In this document: positions 6,456 through 14,600 of the stretch, one piece after another
Position numbering within the stretch: the first letter of the stretch is position 1
Layout of the letters: each line of letters opens with the position of its first letter
DNA from: a virus
IMG/VR virus record: IMGVR_UViG_3300042898_003781
Coordinates: 1-47,230 of that record
DNA: 47,230 nucleotides
Direction: 5' to 3' (one strand)
Notes under the pieces: model-generated
What the model was told of the DNA's origin: nothing
Seen by the model: the letters and a program-made list of their open reading frames with translations, nothing else
Databases searched by the model: none
Program-made: the position numbers and the translations under genes

Positions 6456-8183
6456 TTAAGGGAAGCTTAATAGAGCTGCTGGGGGTTCACCAGAAAGAAT
6501 CGTAACTTTTGATGTATAGTTTGTTATTCTTAAAGGATAGCTTTGTCCTGAGCATGTTTTCACATAAGCCATGACCTGATTGCTATTGTTATAATGATAC
6601 ATTATATCAAAGTAATAGCAGGGTGTTCCAAAAGTAACAAATTGCTGCTGATATGTAGACTGTGTCGTTCCAGATATGTTTGTTAATTGATCCCACACTA
6701 CGCCGACTATCTTTCGGTTAGCGTTTGTAAAACTACCATAGTCAAGAAATACTCTGAATTCATTAACATAAGAGGAGCCGTATAAAGGGTAGCCCTCCGG
6801 TTGCTGTGGATTTGTTACTGTACTTGGTATTTTTACATAAACCAAATTCCCCCCTCGCCACGATGTGAGTAAAGTGAAAGTTACAGTATCCGTGTAAAAA
6901 TTAGAAACGGAAGAAACGTCAGCGAAATATCTTAAATTTGCAGGTAAGGTATTAGCTGCGATATAAAAACTTCCAGACTGAGCTGCAATCGAGGTGTTAC
7001 CTACAACATGATATGAGAAAGGTCCTGTAGGTCCTGTTGGAACACCGGATGTCCATATATTATAAGAGGTGTAGCCATCACCAGTGGCTCCAAATACTGC
7101 TCTGGATCTAACATCCCTGTATGTAACATCTGTTATCGGATCGACCTCATCCAGTATAGCAGTTGATTGTTCAATACTGAAAACCTGTCTCCATACTGAA
7201 GAAGGCGGATTCTGAATCTCCGATTGAGATTGTGTTGTATAGAAGCTAGATATCGCATTACTAGAAGTCGCTCCCCTGCTTATAACTACACCCTCTTTTC
7301 TGCTCGCTACAGAAGCTGCAGGCTCTATGTTTACAGCTCCGTACACATACGTTTCCATTGATGCATTTAATTGGCTGCTTGTGAGCTGATAATTATTGGT
7401 CTGTATTTGTAGACTTCCGGTAGAAGAGAAAGTAACAGATGACATCGTAATATCATTATAAGCATTAAAATGTGCTCTCTGAGCAGACATATTAGCGTAT
7501 CCTGAATACTGCGGATAGATTAGTAGTGATCCGCTATTAGACAATACATTGAAATCGTAATTACTATTGAAATTTACCCTAGTATTATTCCCCGCTTGAG
7601 CCCAGTAGAAAGATGGCTGAGAAGTAGATGAGCTATTGGATTTGCGGAAAGAAAAAACAGGTGTAGTTACCTGATCATTCGTACTCACCAAAAGCTTTGA
7701 ATAGTTAGGATTTATGTAGCTGGATGAGTTCTCGCCGTCTGAAATAACCAATGACTTTGTATTCTGATCAGGATCTGTAAAATAGATCGCCGAATATTCG
7801 GTTGGGGCTGAAAAAGTAGGGATATCGTTTTTAACTTTAAAGAACTGTGATTCTATTAAGGATATCCCTGTACTTTGCCAGTTAGATCCATCATATTGAT
7901 AGATGCTGCCATTACCGGTTACACCCTGATCTATCCACTGGTCATATTCATTGGCATTAGAAGGCGGAATGACACTAAGCGTCCATTCGGATGCTCTCTG
8001 TCCACTTACACCAGTAGCACCAAGTTGACCAGCTCCACCTGGATATCCTGTTGGACCTATTACTCCAGATCTGCCATAAGGGCCAGATGAGAAAGATATA
8101 ATCTGAGAAAAGTTCTCGTTTATCTTGTCTACTATGAGATCCTTAGTGTCTCCGGTGAATATTTGCTTATTACTAAATCTCAT
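6456..8183 (-). CDS. Tail fibre protein with collagen-like segment (575 aa)
   Basis: First of the fibre trio by coordinate. The N-terminus has the shared module KINENFSQI (19-27), followed at 33-64 by about ten Gly-X-Y triplets (GPTGYPGGAGQLGATG), then a Trp-rich stretch (SEWTLSV, YDQWID). Collagen-like runs in phage proteins form trimeric shafts, so a fibre is likely. The remaining 500 residues are Ser/Asn/Tyr/Thr-rich and beta-structured with no recognised tip domain. A second short GPTGPTGP-like run near residue 388 may be another trimer joint. The gene lies 10 bases after the 559-residue fibre and 34 bases before the coiled-coil gene. Confidence 0.75.
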   Translation of the reverse strand: MRFSNKQIFTGDTKDLIVDKINENFSQIISFSSGPYGRSGVIGPTGYPGGAGQLGATGVSGQRASEWTLSVIPPSNANEYDQWIDQGVTGNGSIYQYDGSNWQSTGISLIESQFFKVKNDIPTFSAPTEYSAIYFTDPDQNTKSLVISDGENSSSYINPNYSKLLVSTNDQVTTPVFSFRKSNSSSTSQPSFYWAQAGNNTRVNFNSNYDFNVLSNSGSLLIYPQYSGYANMSAQRAHFNAYNDITMSSVTFSSTGSLQIQTNNYQLTSSQLNASMETYVYGAVNIEPAASVASRKEGVVISRGATSSNAISSFYTTQSQSEIQNPPSSVWRQVFSIEQSTAILDEVDPITDVTYRDVRSRAVFGATGDGYTSYNIWTSGVPTGPTGPFSYHVVGNTSIAAQSGSFYIAANTLPANLRYFADVSSVSNFYTDTVTFTLLTSWRGGNLVYVKIPSTVTNPQQPEGYPLYGSSYVNEFRVFLDYGSFTNANRKIVGVVWDQLTNISGTTQSTYQQQFVTFGTPCYYFDIMYHYNNSNQVMAYVKTCSGQSYPLRITNYTSKVTILSGEPPAALLSFP

Positions 8184-8192
8184 TTTATTTTT

Positions 8193-9872
8193 TTATGAAG
8201 TTGTGGACACACACCCGCAAACAATAGCGCTGTCGTTGGTAGTGTAATTTTTTAAATTCCCTCCCCAAGCTTTGAAGTATACTTTTAGTTCGGTCCCTGT
8301 TCTAACTATACTAAATTCAAATTGGTCCGCGTATGTGTCCTCATCCCCGCCTGTTACAAGATCGCCCAGTAAAACGGCATTTTTCACAGTTGAAGTAGTG
8401 AAGTTGAAAAATGCTGCGGGATTATTGAATGCTGAGTCCAATATAACAGTGTTAAATCCATACCCACTAGATGTTGTATTAACTCTAAATGTCATAGATT
8501 GGTTATTGTCAACTAGATACCCATATCCAGTTTTATTACTGCCTGGATTTGGTACAAATATGGCAAGTGCTTGGTTTCCCCCTGAAGCTCCGGATATATC
8601 AGGATGGAAAAATTCACCAATCTGGTGACGCATTAAATCCGAATCTGATGTTGTACTTATTGCTGCTCCCACTGTGTAAACGTCCTGTGATCCTGTAATT
8701 TTTCCAGTCCAGACATAGAAACTCGTATTATTACTACCGGATGCAGTTTTAGGATTTGGGAAATAGCCACTAGTTTTTTTAGCAAATTTATTGTTACCGT
8801 CCGAATCAGCCAGATAAAAATTATTTGGACTTGCTAAATAAGGTCCGTATTCAGAATACGAAGAAGATCCAGTGTATTTGACACTTAATAGATTTTGGCC
8901 CGTAGTATAAGATGTAGTTCTATTATAGGTTATCCCATTTTGAACCATTAGAGTGTTTCTGCCAGAATTTATTCTATCAACACCAGTAGTCGCTGAAAAA
9001 GAAACGGGTCCGGTAAATCCAACATTATTCCACACAGCATTTACCGAGTTTATAGATAGCGTCGTACCAATTCTAAAATCGCCAGTTGCTGCATAATAGT
9101 TAAGATCACTAGAGAATGCTCCGGTTATTCCAGATACTATACTTCCATCAGTGAATCTGACATCGTTATATGAGACGCCATTAAAGTTTGCAACATTAAA
9201 TCCAAGTCCACCTCTTGCCTCAAAATTCAATCCATATGCATCGGAGCTACCTGTATTTGTAGTGTACCACTTTATTTTAGGTGTTAGAGAATTAAAAGGG
9301 GAATTGCTTTGGTATTCATATTTGGAAAACTCTAGAAGTGGAAATCCCGTTGTTCCTCCTGTTTCTAGCATTACCTTAGAAAGCTGTGGATTTTTAACAT
9401 TAGGACCGGAGGCTCCCGAAAGTACTAATGTTTTTTCGAAGGGAGACGGTAAAGCTATCGTATAGGCCTGTGTGGGATAGCCTGATGTAAGGCCTGTAGT
9501 AGAAGCTGCAATTTCAAAAACACCACTCTGAGACAGTAGAAATCCCTGACTGACCCAGCTATATGTGCCATCCGATTCTATCCATTCGAAAACCTCGCAG
9601 TCACTAGCTAAATCAACCCAATAATCACCTCCTGTTACACCAGCAGTTGGTCCAGTTTCCTGAACAAACCAAAAATTACCTCTTTGTCCCTGGAATCCAG
9701 CAGGACCTGTGATACCAGTTGCACCATAAGATCCAACTGCTCCTGGTATTCCAACTGACCCGTACGCTCCGTCCCCAGCATTTATAATCTGATTAAAATT
9801 ATAATTCAGCTTATTGGCAATGTCTGCTTGAGAATCTCCTTCCTGTATGTTTAAAAGCCTTAAGTCTATCAT
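8193..9872 (-). CDS. Tail fibre protein with collagen-like segment (559 aa)
   Basis: Second member of the fibre trio. The N-terminal module KLNYNFNQI (21-29) leads into ten Gly-X-Y triplets at 34-64 (GIPGAVGSYGATGITGPAG), then GQRGNFWFVQETGPT and GGDYWVD, closely matching the 396-residue paralogue (GSRWFVQVSGPT, GDFWMD). These regions probably set the trimer attachment and shaft. The variable C-terminal 450 residues are beta-rich and end in CGCVSTTS, an unusual cysteine-containing tail. Receptor binding is inferred from fibre architecture. The start at 9872 has an AT-rich leader (ATATATAGATAG) and no Shine-Dalgarno sequence. Confidence 0.77.
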   Translation of the reverse strand: MIDLRLLNIQEGDSQADIANKLNYNFNQIINAGDGAYGSVGIPGAVGSYGATGITGPAGFQGQRGNFWFVQETGPTAGVTGGDYWVDLASDCEVFEWIESDGTYSWVSQGFLLSQSGVFEIAASTTGLTSGYPTQAYTIALPSPFEKTLVLSGASGPNVKNPQLSKVMLETGGTTGFPLLEFSKYEYQSNSPFNSLTPKIKWYTTNTGSSDAYGLNFEARGGLGFNVANFNGVSYNDVRFTDGSIVSGITGAFSSDLNYYAATGDFRIGTTLSINSVNAVWNNVGFTGPVSFSATTGVDRINSGRNTLMVQNGITYNRTTSYTTGQNLLSVKYTGSSSYSEYGPYLASPNNFYLADSDGNNKFAKKTSGYFPNPKTASGSNNTSFYVWTGKITGSQDVYTVGAAISTTSDSDLMRHQIGEFFHPDISGASGGNQALAIFVPNPGSNKTGYGYLVDNNQSMTFRVNTTSSGYGFNTVILDSAFNNPAAFFNFTTSTVKNAVLLGDLVTGGDEDTYADQFEFSIVRTGTELKVYFKAWGGNLKNYTTNDSAIVCGCVSTTS

Positions 9873-9890
9873 CTATCTATATATTGATCA

Positions 9891-10415
9891 TTAAGGGGCT
9901 AGCACAAAATATCCACTCCATCCGCCCTTTCCGTTGTAACTATAAGCTTCCCAGAAAACCCAGGGATAAGCAGTTGCACCTGGTTGTGTGCTTGCTGTTG
10001 TAGTTGTATTTGATCCAAACACAGTAACCTCTATCTGAGAACATATGTTAAAATTAGAGGTAGTAGCACCAAATATAAAATAATCAGAATTGAGCGTCTG
10101 AGGCCTAGTTGTACCGTTCCAGAACCCTATAAAAGAGAAACCGCTGAGTGAGGGAGTAGAAGAACTGGGTATAGGTCTATCACATATTATTCTCAGCTTA
10201 ACAGCCTCGCTCTTTGGTATAGCGTCTATTGAAATATAATTATCCAAATTAAATCCAATGCCCAGATAAGCCCCATTAGCCCCAGCTGTAGCAGTGCTGT
10301 CTGTTCCAACAGCGCCATAAGATGGATCTATAAAGATAGTTCTAGAATCTATTAGATCAAAATATGGTATTTCATACCAATTTATTTTATTTCTTAACTG
10401 AGGAGGAGCTGCCAT
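9891..10415 (-). CDS. Small beta-rich virion protein within the fibre cluster
   Basis: A 174-residue protein of unknown family between two collagen-bearing fibres, with gaps of 18 and 16 bases. It is rich in aromatic residues, Gly, Ser and Thr (WVFWEAYSYNGKGGWSGY at the C-terminus), which suggests a compact beta-sandwich such as a fibre tip, adhesin or fibre-associated protein. It has no collagen run, no N-terminal fibre module and no signal peptide. The ATG at 10415 is preceded by an A/T-rich leader. The role is inferred from position and composition only. Confidence 0.55.
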   Translation of the reverse strand: MAAPPQLRNKINWYEIPYFDLIDSRTIFIDPSYGAVGTDSTATAGANGAYLGIGFNLDNYISIDAIPKSEAVKLRIICDRPIPSSSTPSLSGFSFIGFWNGTTRPQTLNSDYFIFGATTSNFNICSQIEVTVFGSNTTTTASTQPGATAYPWVFWEAYSYNGKGGWSGYFVLAP

Positions 10416-10431
10416 ATTCTAAAATAAATAT

Positions 10432-11622
10432 TTAAGGGGTAGTCCAAGTAAAGACTGGACTGTTAGTATTATTATAGTACTTTTCCGAAGTTTTTTTCGT
10501 ATAAACTTTACCATTTGATCTAATTTCCAAAACAGTACCAGATTGTCCGGAAGAAAACTTAGCTAAATTGACCCCAGTTGATGCATTCAGAGATGAGCCA
10601 TAGTCAAAAAGTCTAGTAACACGGAACGGTATCTGTAAATAAGGTTGCGTAGAGATAGAATCACCGGCATTTTTAGTGATGTTGAAGTATCCATCATTCT
10701 TTGCTACGTTTGGAATAAAATTAAAATTAAATTTTATTCCCACGGAAGAGTCGTTTCCAAAGTCAGCGTATGATTGAGTGATTAGAATATTAGTAGTTCC
10801 TGCAGATAATAAATTACCACCTGGTGCATTGAGTACAATGTTTCCGCCAACAGTCATATTTTGATTTGCTAGAGTTATGGAGCTAGCCAGGGATTCGAAC
10901 TTAATCTGATTGGATGCGGTTATACTCATATATCCTGTAGCACCGCCGCCAAAATCAATCTTATATGGCCCATAAGGAACGATCGAATCTAAATTCAGAC
11001 TATCGCCCCACGAGAAAAATGGATGCTTAACGAAATCTGACGTTGCACCAGTTGATCCCGCTGTATCTAAATCAGCTCTGCTGAATTCCAGGAGGTAGTC
11101 GGAAGCTATATCGGTGTTAGTGGACACAACGAATTTAGCACCCTGTGGATTTAAGTTACCGGCTTGCTCCGGATTATCGTCTGCAACAACAAATGCAAAA
11201 TCCTGTAGATCCCCCTGATTTAAAGCCACAGCTACACCATAGCTTTGACCACTAGGTCCAACAACACCAGTTATATTCTTAAATAAGTCCTGATCTCTTT
11301 GTAGACTGGCAATGTAATTCCACCCAGTAGCTCCGTAGATATAACAATCTGCGTTTGCATCCATCCAAAAATCTCCGGTGTTCACATCTAGCCCGGTTGG
11401 GCCAGAGACCTGTACGAACCATCTGCTTCCTCTTCTTCCGGTTTCTCCTGTTGAACCAGCCGGTCCAGCATGTCCTATAGTTCCTCTTTCCCCCGTAGGT
11501 CCTTGATCACCTAGAGTGCCGCCCATAGCATTGGACATCTGATTAAAATTCTGGTTCAGCTTGCTAACCAAATCAGATTGTGGATCTGCGGGATAAAAAG
11601 TTTGTAAATTTAGTCTAGACAT
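10432..11622 (-). CDS. Tail fibre protein with collagen-like segment (396 aa)
   Basis: Third member of the trio and first in transcript order. The module KLNQNFNQM (21-29) precedes nine regular Gly-X-Y triplets at 37-64 (GPTGERGTIGHAGPAG), then RRGSRWFVQVSGPTG and GDFWMD. The distal part (about 100-396) is beta-rich, with AKFSSGQSGTVLEIRSNGKV near the end, the type of strand found at the ends of trimeric fibres. It starts five bases after the stop of the 1833-residue protein, so the two are likely translated from one message and may sit together on the baseplate rim. Confidence 0.77.
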   Translation of the reverse strand: MSRLNLQTFYPADPQSDLVSKLNQNFNQMSNAMGGTLGDQGPTGERGTIGHAGPAGSTGETGRRGSRWFVQVSGPTGLDVNTGDFWMDANADCYIYGATGWNYIASLQRDQDLFKNITGVVGPSGQSYGVAVALNQGDLQDFAFVVADDNPEQAGNLNPQGAKFVVSTNTDIASDYLLEFSRADLDTAGSTGATSDFVKHPFFSWGDSLNLDSIVPYGPYKIDFGGGATGYMSITASNQIKFESLASSITLANQNMTVGGNIVLNAPGGNLLSAGTTNILITQSYADFGNDSSVGIKFNFNFIPNVAKNDGYFNITKNAGDSISTQPYLQIPFRVTRLFDYGSSLNASTGVNLAKFSSGQSGTVLEIRSNGKVYTKKTSEKYYNNTNSPVFTWTTP

Positions 11623-11627
11623 TCCTA

Positions 11628-14600
11628 TTAAATTTTATCTATATTAAATCTGAATATAATCTGGTAATTAAAATTGGGTTCCAGCTTATATGTGAAATTA
11701 TAAACTAAATTATTAACCTTAGTTAGGATTAAGTTCTTATCTGGTAAATATCCATTTCTTAATCTTTCCGATGCAGCTATATCACCTCTAACCTGGTATT
11801 TTGCATCCTGCGTACCCGTTGCTGTCTTTTTAGCATAGACAAGTAATACAGATCCTTCATATACAGGTGCTATATTCAATTCAAGATAAGACAGTATATC
11901 ATCCTGTATAGAAGCAGGATCACCTACCCCAAATTCAGATATAATGTTATCCAAGAAAACGTTTCCTACGCCATCATTCATTAGATATCTTCTTAGCATT
12001 CTATCCAATCTAATTACACCTGTTATAGTTGTGGCGTTTGGTTTTTGCCAGAATATCTCAACATTAGGAAATATATTAACATTCAGTGACTGAATAGGAA
12101 TAGATGTATTATAGGGTAGAAGTACACCTATACCTGATGCCGAATTAGAGGTCGTTATATTCTGTATGGTGATTAATGAATTGAAAGCATCTGTGTTTAT
12201 AGTGCTAACGTCGCTAGTCCCGGCGGTATTACTCAGCTGAAGAACTATCTGATTATCTATAATGATATTCTTTGGAGTCTTCATCATCTTACTTCCAAGA
12301 AAGCTTTTTTGCTCAATCATGGACCTAGTACCAGCAACTGGTGTTTCCACAGTAGCCGAAGTGTACTTGTTGTAATATCCAGCATCCCACGAGGACTGGA
12401 AAACGTTAAAATCTTTTCTAGCAATAGGTGTTTGACCAACGAGTGGGTATCTTGGACCTGCTGGTAATTTCTCGCTAGCCTGTAGAATATTGTTTTCCGA
12501 TACCTTTGTGTAATTCAGATTTCTTATTAATCCAAAATCGAGTGTTTGAGGAGAAAAGGTACAGTTTCTAAATGATAAATTTATTCCCGTGTTAGGTATG
12601 GTATCGTCCTTATCAGACTGGAAGAATATCGTCTTCCTAAACATGGGCTCGTATTTTCCAGAATGCCTAAGAAGTTGAGACGGAACACCTGCTGGTAAAA
12701 CCTGTATATCGTAAGAATTAGCTTGCCTCACAGATTCAGTCTGTGGACCTCTTCCTGGTATCAATCCGGGTCTAAAGCTAGCAGCAGTAGACGAATAAAC
12801 TTTAACAGGTCTGGATTCTGCAATTTTATACAGTTCAGCTGGATCCTCGAAGTAGATAGAAAAATCATCCGGTTTTACAGAAGACGTTGATGTGGAATCG
12901 TTATAAAAATAAGATTCGTAGGTAACATAGGAATTAAGAGCATTTACTTTATCAGCAACATAAGAAAAAGAAGTTCTTTTTGCTATGAAATCAAAATAAT
13001 TTTGTCCTCCTTCTACTTGAAAAACAGGCTTGTTTCTATAGATACTGCTAGCACCGACAGGAACGGTAACAGGACTTGAAAATGAGAAAGGTACGGTAAA
13101 ATAATAATTGCCATTTTGTCCCACTGGTCCAAATTCTAAAAATCTCTCGCCAACTCCAGTTGCCCAAGGGTACTGAGTTCCTATATCAGGTACGGAGAAA
13201 CTTCCTGGTCCTTGATAACTCAATCCCGAAGCTGAAGCGCTATTTGGGTACGTTAGATTAACCTCCTCTCTTAAATCTGTATCGTAGCTGGGATTTGGTG
13301 TTATCACTATCCTTCCAGGATTTGTTGAAGTATTAACAATACTGCCTGATGCATTAGATAGATTTAAAGCTGCACTTAGTTTTGTATCCGCAATAGTATA
13401 TAAAGGCTGTCCGTTAACAAAAGATGAAGCAAGCTCGTTCTTGTCGCTCAGAGTATAAAGGAGGGTATAGTCAGCTATAGGTGATCCGCCAGTTCCCCCG
13501 GTATATCCCAATGGTTGTAGCTTATAGTCATTCATCACAACATCAATCAGCATAATTATAAACTTCTGGGTGTTGTTTTCTATGAATCTGTATGATACGG
13601 GAGTTTGTATTGTAGTGGAATTCTCCGGGATTACTCTTAGCAGAGAAGCATATCTATATCCCTCATATCCTCTATATCCATCGACATAAAGATTAACATC
13701 GTTTCCTTGGATATCAGCTTTGAAATCAGATCTTTTCTTTAATACAACTTTTGCTCCTCTAAAGATAGTTTCATAATAACCGTTACCCTCGTTGTAGGTA
13801 AACTCTGTAAATAGCTCCTTTGTCTGATCTGTCAAATCTTGATATTCAGATGGATAATCCTCAGGTGTTACTGTAAAGTAAGACGGCAAATAATCAGAAG
13901 AATTAGGTGTTGTATCTACAGCTGAACCAAGATCTATAGGTCCAGCCATATAACTTTGTTGATCCTTCATAAATTCTACAGGAAATTCCCTTGGTACATT
14001 TTCCAGAAGGAACCATTCGTGAGTCAAATACTTAGGGTCAGGATAGAAATTCTGGAACGTAGGTGAAAAGTTACTTGGAGAAAAAGAAGGACTAAGATTT
14101 AATCTATATTGGTGACCTCTAGAATCAGTACCGTTTTTATATCCCCATTTATTTATGAAAGGAACTATTCTAGATAAATTAGCTCTTTCAATTGTGTAAT
14201 TCTCCTGTAAATAAGAGTACTCGCTAGCAAGCAATCCGTAATTAAATTGCTGCTCTTTTGTTGCATTATTTGGCTGTAAATTAGTTTGCTCTATCGATCT
14301 GATACCAATGAACCCCTGGAAGCTGTTTAGATTTTTTTCATATCCAGTATCTGTACTATATGTCTCATATAAAGCATTGGAAAACTCAAGAGGATAAACA
14401 ACAGGAATTATCGTTGATGTATTATTATTTGTAAAACTAGAAGCACCGCTAACACCGGTGAAGGTGTTAGTTCCATTATAAAGAATGCCGTTATAATAGA
14501 CGGATCCGTTCTTTACATAATAAGGTATATCAGCTACTATTTCTCCTTCCGTATCGGGTAAAAGTTGGAAATATCGGAACGTCTCGTAATTTGGATTTAT

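Noticed and set aside
8272-8628. A plus-strand open frame of 118 codons
   Set aside because: It lies wholly inside the 559-residue fibre gene, shows no known motif, and all supported genes here run on the minus strand.
9151-9465. A plus-strand open frame of 104 codons
   Set aside because: It is antisense to the same fibre gene and has no sign of independent coding.
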